Assembly (NCBI GenBank): GCA_947589345.1
Contig: CANQAC010000005.1
Location: 1-64,000 of the forward strand
From: an uncultured Akkermansia sp.
GTDB taxonomy: Bacteria; Verrucomicrobiota; Verrucomicrobiia; Verrucomicrobiales; Akkermansiaceae
Direction: 5' to 3'
DNA: 64,000 nt
Shown here: piece after piece, positions 26,140 to 34,127 of the stretch
Layout: each line of letters begins with the position of its first letter
Numbering within the stretch: the stretch's first letter is position 1
Translations under genes and position numbers: made by a program
The notes under the pieces: generated by a model
Seen by the model: only the letters and a program-made list of their open reading frames with translations
Database searches by the model: none
Told to the model about the DNA's origin: nothing

Positions 26140-26877
26140 ATGAGAACTTCTCCTTTGCATCATCACCACATGACGCATGGCGCGCGGATGAAGGAAGTGG
26201 ATGGGTGGACGATTCCTCACTCGTTCCGCAGTTTGCTGGAGGAACACCAAGTGGCGCGCAGTGCGTGTGCGGTATTCGATATCTCTTACCTGAGCAAGTT
26301 CCATCTGCGAGGCAACGGGACTGTTGGCTGGCTTGAGCAGACGCTGCATCAGCCGCTGGCAGATGTGCGCGATGGTTCTTGTGTCCCGATTGAACTCACC
26401 AACAGCACAGGAAGCATCCTTGCAAACGCAACACTGCTTCGTGAGAGCGCCGGCAGTTTTTTTCTGATAGCGCCGGCAGGTAACGAAATCTCCATCCTTG
26501 AGCATTTGCAAACGCTGCAGCCGCATGGCGCCATCGAAATCCATCATGAAACAAACTCTCGCTGCGGATTGGCAATTATCGGCCCGCAGAGCGAGAACGT
26601 ACTGCGGCGCGTGTTGCCCGGAGAAACGGAGTTACCAGGGATGATGCGTTTCATTCGTTTTTATTTGCAAGGGGAACAGCTCATGCTAGGCAGACTGAGA
26701 CTACATCGCGAAAAGGAGGAAGAAAAAGCCTACGAATTTTTCTGTTCGGCAATATCTGGGATTCGGTGGTACGAGAAGTTTATCACCGCGGGTGCGCAGC
26801 CTTGTGGATTAGCTACACGCGAGTGTCTGAGGCTGGAACGAGATTGCTCAGCGTCTGACCATTGTCAGGGGCGATGA
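26140..26877 (+). pseudogene. Truncated GcvT-like (aminomethyltransferase-fold) gene
   Basis: The 245-aa frame resembles the N-terminal two thirds of GcvT, the folate-dependent glycine-cleavage T protein: PLHHHHMTHGARMKEVDGWTIP, then VFDISYLSKFHLRGNG, LTNSTGSILANATLL, and the landmark PCGLATRECLRLERD. Complete GcvT continues for about 100 more residues with a C-terminal barrel; here the frame stops 11 residues after this landmark. The end overlaps the convergent MBL gene by 65 bp. The folate-site Asp region is poorly conserved. It may be a decayed gene or a short paralogue with a changed role. The start is uncertain (26128, 26131 and 26140 are possible). Confidence 0.6.
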
Positions 26878-27985
26878 ATCGCTGGAGCGGAACACCTCGT
26901 CGGTTCAGCGCTTTCTTCAAATCTGCAAGCGTTTCCTCGTAGCCATCATTCGCGAGTTGCCAAGTGCCGAAATGACAGGCGATGCCTTGTTCCGCTCGCA
27001 ACTCCAGAAGCGCGTCCACCGCATCTGCCGGACCGGTATGGTGAGCGCGGATCCAATCCGGTTTGTAGGCGCCGATGGGCAGCAGCGCAACATCCGGCGC
27101 ACCCAAACGCTCCCGGATACGGGTAAACCAGCGTGTGCGTGCGCTGTCGCCGGCAAAATAGAGACGAACCCCACTGTGTCCCACCAGGTAGAACCCGCAC
27201 CAAAGCGAACGATTGGCTGTTTCTGCGGTGCGGTAGCGTTTGCTCCAGTGTCGTGCCGGAGTGAGATGTACGGTGAGCCGGGGCAGTTGCACACGCTCCC
27301 ACCAATCTTTCTCCGCTACGCGTACATTGCTGCCCGTGTGGTACTCCAGCAGACTGCGTAAACCGAGCGGTAAGATGAAAAGGGGGTGATCGCGTTGTTC
27401 CAGCAGACGCAACGTATCTGCATCAAAGTGGTCGTAATGATCGTGCGAGAGCAGGCAGATATCAATGTGCGGCAGGTTTTCCCACGCGATACCGGGCGGT
27501 CGTGTGCGGCGTGGGCCAATGCCTTGGATGGGGCTGGTGTAGTCACTCCACACGGGGTCGGTGAGAATGGTGTAATCCTCAAGTCTCACAAGCATGGTGG
27601 AGTGATTGACCATGGTGACTTCCCAATGACGCGCTGTTACACGCTCCGAGAGCTGTGGTGTGTGCGCGTTGCGTTCAATTTTCGGATATTCACCACGGTG
27701 CAGGCGGTCTTTCAGCCAGCGCAGGATGGGAGCGGAGCCGTAGTCGGCAGATGGTGCGGGTTCCGCCACATTGTGGAAATACATGCCATCGAAGTGGTCT
27801 GTACGCGGACCATGCCACTCTCCCGGCCGGCAGATGGTGCGAGGCAGCAGGTAGTCTACCCCCTTGCCTGCGGCTGCCAGTGTCCCCAGACCCAACAGAG
27901 AACGCAAAAACCAGCGTCGTGTGCGCTTTGGTGGCCGAGGAACTGGCGTTTCCGGTGCAGAGTCTTCCGGTATGAGCGCACTCAT
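26813..27985 (-). CDS. Tat-exported metallo-beta-lactamase hydrolase (NAPE-PLD/UlaG-like)
   Basis: The 390-aa protein has a twin-arginine signal (RTRRWFLRSLLGLGTLAAAG, about 21-41) and an MBL fold: VNHSTMLVRLEDYTILTDPVWS, the metal site SHDHYDHFD, TPARHWSKR, YFAGDSART and the closing CHFGTW. This arrangement is typical of the N-acyl-phosphatidylethanolamine phospholipase D-like group, which hydrolyses lipid or phosphodiester substrates in the periplasm; the actual substrate is unknown. The ATG at 27985 is 1 nt after the preceding stop, so it is translated from the nagA operon. Its 3' end overlaps the truncated gcvT. Confidence 0.85.
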   Translation of the reverse strand: MSALIPEDSAPETPVPRPPKRTRRWFLRSLLGLGTLAAAGKGVDYLLPRTICRPGEWHGPRTDHFDGMYFHNVAEPAPSADYGSAPILRWLKDRLHRGEYPKIERNAHTPQLSERVTARHWEVTMVNHSTMLVRLEDYTILTDPVWSDYTSPIQGIGPRRTRPPGIAWENLPHIDICLLSHDHYDHFDADTLRLLEQRDHPLFILPLGLRSLLEYHTGSNVRVAEKDWWERVQLPRLTVHLTPARHWSKRYRTAETANRSLWCGFYLVGHSGVRLYFAGDSARTRWFTRIRERLGAPDVALLPIGAYKPDWIRAHHTGPADAVDALLELRAEQGIACHFGTWQLANDGYEETLADLKKALNRRGVPLQRFIAPDNGQTLSNLVPASDTRV

Positions 27986-27986
27986 A

Positions 27987-28763
27987 TCAGTGCAACAATA
28001 GCAGACGCACCGGGTTAAAGAGGAGAGAATGCAGTTCAGCTGCAATGTAGTTGGCTGCTGACGCACTCACTCCGCTCTGCGCCGCGGCGTAGAAGGTGTA
28101 GGAAAGCGTATGACTTTGTAACGCGGTGCGCCCGGCACGAATGCCTACCTTCGGGGTATGTCCGCGCACTACCATGGCAAAGATGGGACGTGTGTCGACG
28201 TTCAATTTTTCTGCAACTTGAGTTCGGGTGGTGTGAGCATCGCAGATGACGATGTCGGGGCGAAAATCCTGTGGCATGGGCGGCTTTTGGGCGCTTTCGC
28301 GGGCAATGCGGTAAATGTTCATATTCGCCGCATTCGGCAGGGCAGTCGTCTGTTCCCCTTGCCGTTCGAAAAGCAGGATATCCACCCTCTCCGGCTTCCA
28401 CTCTTCTGTACTCATACAAGCTTTTACTACCGCGCGTATAATGTAATCGAAGAGAGAATAACGCTCCTCCAGCAGCTTCTCGCATTGCACGGCAATGGGA
28501 AAGCTGATGCTTGCCAGTGCACTCATATCTACTTCGGCATCGTACACATAATAGCCATCTTTCAATTCACGGGTAGGAGGCGTGGCGGGATTAGCCAGCA
28601 GCGTGCCACGGCGGAGACTTGGCGCGACTTCGACCGTGTTTTTTGCCGACCCGTGTTGCACATCCGCTGCCATGATACGTCCACGCGGACCACTGCCGCG
28701 CAGCTCGGCAGGATTCTTCCCCTGTGCTGCGCAGAGCTTACGTGCTAGTGGCGAGATGAGCAT
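27987..28763 (-). CDS. E2-like protein with peripheral-subunit-binding domain
   Basis: The 258-aa protein begins with an E1/E3-binding domain of 2-oxoacid dehydrogenase complexes (SPLARKLCAAQG...LRGSGPRGRI, about 4-35). A linker and a CAT-like acyltransferase fold follow (YYVYDAEVDMSALASI, then LFDYIIRAVVKA). There is no lipoyl domain. The C-terminal catalytic segment, normally DHRxxDG, is replaced by YTFYAAAQSGVSAS, so His and Asp are lost. It therefore cannot be a normal E2. It may be a structural subunit or a decayed paralogue. It sits between nagA and the MBL gene with short gaps (18 nt and 1 nt). Confidence 0.65.
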   Translation of the reverse strand: MLISPLARKLCAAQGKNPAELRGSGPRGRIMAADVQHGSAKNTVEVAPSLRRGTLLANPATPPTRELKDGYYVYDAEVDMSALASISFPIAVQCEKLLEERYSLFDYIIRAVVKACMSTEEWKPERVDILLFERQGEQTTALPNAANMNIYRIARESAQKPPMPQDFRPDIVICDAHTTRTQVAEKLNVDTRPIFAMVVRGHTPKVGIRAGRTALQSHTLSYTFYAAAQSGVSASAANYIAAELHSLLFNPVRLLLLH

Positions 28764-28781
28764 AGGCGCGTTACCCTTGAA

Positions 28782-29924
28782 TCAAGCCTCGTAACGCAGT
28801 TCGCCGTCAATGTATGTCTTGAGAACGTTGAACTCCCCATCCAACAGCACCATATCCGCGGTGTACCCAGGCGATATCTTACCCAATCCATGCAGCCCGA
28901 GGCTTTCCGCCTGGTTGAGAGAAGTTGCTTTCACAAGCTGGCTGAGCGGTTTGCCGGTGATTTTCCACACATTGTACAGCCCCTTGGCGTAGCGCAAGGT
29001 CGATCCCGCCAAGTTTCCGCTTTCCAAGCGAGCCACGCCGTTTTTCACCACGATTGGAAGACCGCCCAATTGCCCGGGACCGTCCGGCATCCATGAACAA
29101 GCCAGCGAATCCGTGATCATAATCATCTGATCAATAGACTTGTTGCTGAAGGTAAGGTTGAGCATATCTGCACATAAGTGAATCGTGTCGCAGATGATTT
29201 CGATGCGGATATCGTTGTCCAGCATTCCGGACCCGACAAGTCCAATTTCTCGGTGATGTTGAGGACTCATCTGATTGCAAAAATGCGTGAGACGCCGCAA
29301 GCCAGCAGCCTTTGCTTTCATGAAATCGGCATGAGTGGCGGCAGAGTGCCCAGCGGAACACGTAATGCCCGCCGCCGTTGCTTGGGCGATGAAATCAATT
29401 GCTCCCGGCATTTCTGGCGCCAATGTAATGTTAAGAACCGGGTAAATGGCATGCAGCATCATCAATTCCTCAATGTCTGCCGAGCGTACAAAAGCAGGAT
29501 TTTGCGCGCCGCACTGCTTGGGGTTAATGTAAGGGCCCTCCAGATGAACACCAGGAGTTTTGGAGCCATTCGGAGAGGCAGCATACTCCTTAACACAGCG
29601 ACACACATCCGCTAGGGTGTTGGTGCCCAGGGTGAGCGTCGTGGGCAGCCAAGTGGTTACACCCTCCTTCATTTTGCAGTCGGCAATGGTGCGAATACTC
29701 TCCACCTTGCAATCGCAAGTGTCGCAACCACCCGCCCCATGTGAGTGGATATCAATGAACCCTGGCATCAATATATGTCCCCTTGCATCATGGGAGGCAT
29801 CCGCTTCCGCCGTATCACCCGGTTGCAACACCGCCACAACCCTGCTCCCCTCAATCAATACGCTTCCGCCGGCAATATCGACTCCTGGAGAAATGATGTG
29901 TGCATTCTTGATTAGCGTCTTCAT
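28782..29924 (-). CDS. nagA: N-acetylglucosamine-6-phosphate deacetylase
   Basis: NagA removes the acetyl group from GlcNAc-6-P, feeding amino sugars from cell-wall recycling or host glycans into metabolism. The 380-aa amidohydrolase shows GFIDIHSHGAGG, HLEGPYINP (metal Glu), SAGHSAATHADF, HFCNQMSP, and MITDSLAC with the catalytic Asp. I start at the ATG at 29924 (MKTLIKNAHIISPG); a TATATT -10-like box ends 8 nt upstream but its -35 is poor. It leads a three-gene unit with the E2-like and MBL genes; no nagB is nearby. Confidence 0.93.
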   Translation of the reverse strand: MKTLIKNAHIISPGVDIAGGSVLIEGSRVVAVLQPGDTAEADASHDARGHILMPGFIDIHSHGAGGCDTCDCKVESIRTIADCKMKEGVTTWLPTTLTLGTNTLADVCRCVKEYAASPNGSKTPGVHLEGPYINPKQCGAQNPAFVRSADIEELMMLHAIYPVLNITLAPEMPGAIDFIAQATAAGITCSAGHSAATHADFMKAKAAGLRRLTHFCNQMSPQHHREIGLVGSGMLDNDIRIEIICDTIHLCADMLNLTFSNKSIDQMIMITDSLACSWMPDGPGQLGGLPIVVKNGVARLESGNLAGSTLRYAKGLYNVWKITGKPLSQLVKATSLNQAESLGLHGLGKISPGYTADMVLLDGEFNVLKTYIDGELRYEA

Positions 29925-30136
29925 AGCAGGTAAATATAATATGCCAACGCATTCATTGCGTCGTGTTCCCATCTTACTCATTCAGAAGCCTGGTTTCAAG
30001 TCTAATCCACGAGACATGTGAATTTTCGTCTCAGTAGCGCCGGAGAATTGACAGAACAAAGCAAGCCGCTCCCGTGCAACGAGAAAAAGGGACAGGAGAC
30101 TTTGGTGTCATCGTGTGCAATTACACTTGATTTCCC

Positions 30137-30164
30137 TTGCAAGTTGAATCAGTGCGGCTATAAT
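30137..30164 (+). promoter_or_regulatory. Promoter of malic enzyme gene
   Basis: TTGCAA (30137-30142), a 16-bp spacer and consensus TATAAT (30159-30164). The leader is about 8 nt and has no Shine-Dalgarno. Confidence 0.7.
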
Positions 30165-30178
30165 TGGGGCGCCGAACT

Positions 30179-31492
30179 ATGAACGACTCCCTTGAACAAC
30201 AGGCGCTGCATTACCACAGACACCCCCGCCCCGGAAAATTGGAAGTGCTTCCTTGCAAGTCCTGCTTTACCACAGATGATCTGACGCTTGCATATTCCCC
30301 CGGTGTAGCTGCACCATGCCGCGCGATTGCGTCCGATCCATCCGCCACATCCTTGTATACCGGTCGCAGCAATTTGGTGGGCGTCATTTCCAACGGCACA
30401 GCTGTGCTGGGTTTGGGGAACATAGGAGCGAGGGCCGCCAAGCCAGTGATGGAAGGAAAGGGTTTGCTTTTTAAAATATATGCAGATATAGATGTATTTG
30501 ATATTGAGCTAGATGTCACCAAACCTGAGGCCATCATTGAAGTTATCAAAGCTATGGAGCCAACCTTTGGAGCTATCAATCTGGAGGACATCAAAGCGCC
30601 GGAATGTTTCTACGTAGAGCAACGTCTGCGAGAGGAGATGAATATACCCGTATTTCACGACGACCAACACGGCACTGCGGTCATCTCTGGTGCGGCTCTT
30701 CTCAATGCGGCTCATCTGACCGGACGCCTGCTGCAGGACATGAAATGCGTGGTGTGCGGAGCGGGTGCAGCAGGCATTGCGTGTGCAAAATTTTACATGG
30801 CTCTTGGCATACGGCGTGAGAATATATATATGTTTGATTCTAAGGGTCTTATCCATACAGGACGGCTGGACTTGCACCCCACCAAAGCCATGTTCGCCCA
30901 AAGTGATGATTGTACTTTGGAGGTGGCGTTGCAAGGTGCGGATATTTTCCTTGGACTATCTCGCAAAGGGCTTTTAAAGCCCGAAATGGTAGCCAGCATG
31001 GCGCCTCATCCCATCATCTTTGCTTGCGCCAACCCTGATCCGGAAATTACTTGTCAGGAGGCCAAAGCAGTGCGCCCGGACTGTATCATGGGGTCTGGCC
31101 GCAGCGATTGGCCTAACCAGGTGAACAATGTGAGCTGTTTTCCGTACATCTTCCGCGCTGCACTGGATATGCAGGCTACCAGCATCAATGAAGCCATGAA
31201 GATTGCCGCTTCGCGCGCGCTGGCGGATCTCGCTCGCTGCCTGGTGCCGCCGGAAGTCGTGGAAGCCAACGGCGGAGTGCCCTTGGAGTTTGGGCAGGAT
31301 TACGTCATTCCTAAACCTTTCGATCCGCGCATGATCACCTACCTCTGCCCGGCTATTGCTCAAGCGGCCGTTATTTCCGGCGTGGCGCAGCGAAAACTGC
31401 CGAATCTGGAGCAATACAAGTTGGAACTGCAGGAACGTGTAACCCGTGTCCGCGAGCGTACACGCTCACTTGTGCAGAGTTTCCGGGCGTGA
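30179..31492 (+). CDS. Malic enzyme (NAD(P)-dependent, short form)
   Basis: Malic enzyme oxidatively decarboxylates malate to pyruvate. The 437-aa protein carries the N-terminal domain with LAYSPGVAAPCRAI and the Tyr/Lys catalytic region, the metal-binding LEDIKAPECF and FHDDQHGTA, and the nucleotide fold CVVCGAGAAGIACAKF. It lacks the C-terminal phosphotransacetylase domain found in E. coli MaeB, so it is the compact form. Cofactor preference is not readable. The ATG at 30179 fits the promoter; an upstream TTG would lie in the -10 box. With pckG it links C4 acids to pyruvate and PEP. Confidence 0.93.
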   Translation: MNDSLEQQALHYHRHPRPGKLEVLPCKSCFTTDDLTLAYSPGVAAPCRAIASDPSATSLYTGRSNLVGVISNGTAVLGLGNIGARAAKPVMEGKGLLFKIYADIDVFDIELDVTKPEAIIEVIKAMEPTFGAINLEDIKAPECFYVEQRLREEMNIPVFHDDQHGTAVISGAALLNAAHLTGRLLQDMKCVVCGAGAAGIACAKFYMALGIRRENIYMFDSKGLIHTGRLDLHPTKAMFAQSDDCTLEVALQGADIFLGLSRKGLLKPEMVASMAPHPIIFACANPDPEITCQEAKAVRPDCIMGSGRSDWPNQVNNVSCFPYIFRAALDMQATSINEAMKIAASRALADLARCLVPPEVVEANGGVPLEFGQDYVIPKPFDPRMITYLCPAIAQAAVISGVAQRKLPNLEQYKLELQERVTRVRERTRSLVQSFRA

Positions 31493-31583
31493 TTGAACGG
31501 CGCCTCACCTTCAAGCTTCAAAAAAGCAGAAGCAGCCGCTGCTCCGGAGCCTTGTGCCGAATTGGGAGTCTTTACTCAGCAAT

Positions 31584-32354
31584 TCATAGTTCTAGCTCCA
31601 GCCCATCATGGGCGGGCTGCATAAAGTCAGGTAAATACGACTCTAACGCATGATGCTCCACGCGGTGTCCTATGTGTGTTACGATGCCGCGTGTTGGGAC
31701 TAATTCACGCATAAGAGCGATGTTCTCGTCAATGCATAGATGGGTTCTGTGGGGCGGGAAACAAAGACCATCCATAGCCAAAATATCCAGTCCGTGCAGC
31801 AACTTGCGGGAAGTAACTGACATTTGCTTTACATCGGGGACATAACCAAAGCTTGCTCCACCCGCGCGCACCACATAGCCATAGGTCTCTACGCTTGAGT
31901 GTTCCACCAATACTGGCTGCACTTCGACATCACCCACGCAAAAGGTCCGACCGGCGTGACAAATTCCTCGCGCACGCACGTACCCCCGGTAACCTCCGGA
32001 GACAAAGGCCCATGGATACATAGCCTTAAGTCGATCAATACATTGAGCGCCGGCATACAGGGGGAGGCGATGCTCACGTTCCCAGCAAAAAGCGCGCAAA
32101 TCATCGAAACCAGCCACATGGTCAAGATGTTCGTGGGTACAGAGGACGGCATCGACGGTAACAACATTGTGCCGCAAAGCCTGTACACGTAAATCAGGGC
32201 CGAAATCGATGAGCAAAGTAGTTGATTTTGTGGTCACAAGCACAGCGGATCGCGTGCGCTTGTTGTGAGGATCAGGGGATTGGCAGACTTCGCAATGGCA
32301 GCCAATAACCGGCACACCCACACTGGTACCACTACCGAGAAAAAGTACCTTCAT
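31584..32354 (-). CDS. MBL-fold hydrolase, PhnP-like
   Basis: The 256-aa protein starts MKVLFLGSGTSVGVPVIGCHCEVC, followed by RTRSAVLV, LLIDFGPDLRVQ, the metal site CTHEHLDHVAGFDDLR, and later EHSSVETYGYV and VTHIGH. The early Cys pair and this order match the PhnP/cyclic-phosphodiesterase branch of the RNase Z-like MBL family, in which substrates are cyclic phosphates. There is no C-P lyase cluster nearby, so the role is probably housekeeping repair or nucleotide turnover; this is inference. The ATG at 32354 is chosen; it is divergent from recN. Confidence 0.85.
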   Translation of the reverse strand: MKVLFLGSGTSVGVPVIGCHCEVCQSPDPHNKRTRSAVLVTTKSTTLLIDFGPDLRVQALRHNVVTVDAVLCTHEHLDHVAGFDDLRAFCWEREHRLPLYAGAQCIDRLKAMYPWAFVSGGYRGYVRARGICHAGRTFCVGDVEVQPVLVEHSSVETYGYVVRAGGASFGYVPDVKQMSVTSRKLLHGLDILAMDGLCFPPHRTHLCIDENIALMRELVPTRGIVTHIGHRVEHHALESYLPDFMQPAHDGLELEL

Positions 32355-32369
32355 CACCGAGATTGAGGA

Positions 32370-32397
32370 TTGATTTCCGACGGCATTATGCCATAAT
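32370..32397 (+). promoter_or_regulatory. Probable recN promoter
   Basis: TTGATT (32370-32375), a 16-bp spacer and CATAAT (32392-32397). It includes the small palindrome GGCAT-T-ATGCC (32382-32392). I see no clear LexA box. Confidence 0.4.
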
Positions 32398-32420
32398 ATG
32401 CGAGCGACGAAAAGCAAATT

Positions 32421-34109
32421 ATGCTGGCTCTCCTCAAGATACGTAATCTTGCGTTGGTTGATGATCTCGTGTGGGAACCCTCTGCAGGGTTCTTGAGTGT
32501 CACTGGCGAGACGGGAGCCGGCAAATCAGTCATCATTGGTGGCATCTCGCTTGCCCTTGGAGAGAGAGCTGATAAATCAATTATTCGCGCCGGGGCCGAC
32601 CAGTGTTCTTTAGAAGCTCTCTTTATATTGCCGGACCCCGGAGAAATAAACCAGCGTTTGGAGGAAGCTGGTGTTCCGATCTGTGAGCAAGGAGAATTGA
32701 TCATTCGCCGTGTTATCACGCCTTCCTCCAATCGCCAATTCATTAACAACACTCCAGTGACCCTGAGTCTTCTGCGCCGTGTGAGTAGTGGCCTCGTGGA
32801 CATGCACCACCCGGATTCCCCTCGTTCACTTACTTCGCGTGAGCGGCAACTCGCTTTGCTGGATGTCTTCGCCGGTGCCGGGACAGTCACTGTTTCATAC
32901 AATACGGCATACCGCGCATGGTTGCAAGCTCACCATGCACGCGAACAATTTGAACAAGGAGAGGCCGCAAGCGAACGGGAATTGGATTTTCTGCGCCATC
33001 AGGTTCATGAAATAGAGCAGGCTGGTTTTTCACATGAAGAAGTTGCCGCGCTGGAGGAACGATGGCAACGCGCTCGAAATGCGTCTCGTTTGCGAGAAAC
33101 GGTAGCGCCCGTTCATGCCTTACTGGATGAAGATGAACAGGCTGTACTGCCTCGGCTGAGGCAAGCGGTGCGTCGCGCAAGAGATCTGGAGAGGTTGGAT
33201 CCCTCTTGTTCCGCATGGCTTGCACCGATGGAGGGAGCTGTGAAAAACCTGGATGACGTATGCCAGGCTTTGGTAGCCTACATGGAAGAACTCGACTGTG
33301 ACCCGGCTGCGTTTGCTCAGCTTGAGTCACGTATTTCTCTGCTGGATTCTTTGCGCCGAAAATATGGAGCAGATTTCTCTGCTATTTCGGATCATTTGAG
33401 GATTTGCCGAGAGAAACTCAGTAGTTTTGAAAACCGAGGAGAACATCTCGCGGAACTCCAAAAAGCCGAACAAGATGCTCATATCAAACTCCTGCAGGTA
33501 GCGAACGACTTACGTACTTTGCGTACACAAGCCCTGCCTAAACTGGAAAAAAGCTTCCTGCAGCACGCTGCCCATCTCGGTTTTCAGCGCGCTCTATTTC
33601 GCGTCAAACTCGACCCCTTAAGTGCACCGGGACCACGCGGGACGGAGGAAGTAGAGTTCCTTTTCGGTCCCAACCCGGGAGAACCGCTCAAACCTCTCCG
33701 ACAAATTGCCTCCGGTGGTGAACTGGCTCGCGTGATGCTCGCGCTCAAAAGCGCCTTAGCCAAGCAGGATGACACCCCTCTCCTGCTTTTTGATGAAATT
33801 GATGCAAATGTGGGCGGAGAAATCGCACGAGCGGTTGGCATGGAAATGCTTGAACTGGGGAAAGACCACCAAGTCATTGCTATCACCCATTTTCCTCAGG
33901 TGGCCTCTCTGGCTTCCCATCACTTTTTGATTTCTAAGGATTTGGTGGATGGACGCAGTGTTTCGCACATTACCGAGGTTACTGGCCGCGCCCGCGTAGC
34001 AGAAATTATGCGCATGCTCGGTTCCTCCGGCGGGACGGCTGAAGCTCATGCCCGCGAACTGTTGCAACTTTCGCAAACCGGAAAGGCCCGACTTGCGTCC
34101 TCCAAGTAA
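32421..34109 (+). CDS. recN: DNA repair protein RecN
   Basis: RecN is an SMC-like ATPase that acts early in double-strand break repair, binding DNA ends and promoting RecA-dependent pairing. The 562-aa protein has Walker A GETGAGKS near residue 33, an extended central coiled coil (about 160-380), the ABC signature SGGELARVMLALK, Walker B LLLFDEIDANVGG and a terminal HFPQVASLASHHF. Domain order and length are normal. It overlaps nothing and is transcribed divergently from the PhnP-like gene. Confidence 0.95.
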   Translation: MLALLKIRNLALVDDLVWEPSAGFLSVTGETGAGKSVIIGGISLALGERADKSIIRAGADQCSLEALFILPDPGEINQRLEEAGVPICEQGELIIRRVITPSSNRQFINNTPVTLSLLRRVSSGLVDMHHPDSPRSLTSRERQLALLDVFAGAGTVTVSYNTAYRAWLQAHHAREQFEQGEAASERELDFLRHQVHEIEQAGFSHEEVAALEERWQRARNASRLRETVAPVHALLDEDEQAVLPRLRQAVRRARDLERLDPSCSAWLAPMEGAVKNLDDVCQALVAYMEELDCDPAAFAQLESRISLLDSLRRKYGADFSAISDHLRICREKLSSFENRGEHLAELQKAEQDAHIKLLQVANDLRTLRTQALPKLEKSFLQHAAHLGFQRALFRVKLDPLSAPGPRGTEEVEFLFGPNPGEPLKPLRQIASGGELARVMLALKSALAKQDDTPLLLFDEIDANVGGEIARAVGMEMLELGKDHQVIAITHFPQVASLASHHFLISKDLVDGRSVSHITEVTGRARVAEIMRMLGSSGGTAEAHARELLQLSQTGKARLASSK

Positions 34110-34127
34110 GTGCCATTCTGGTCGTCC

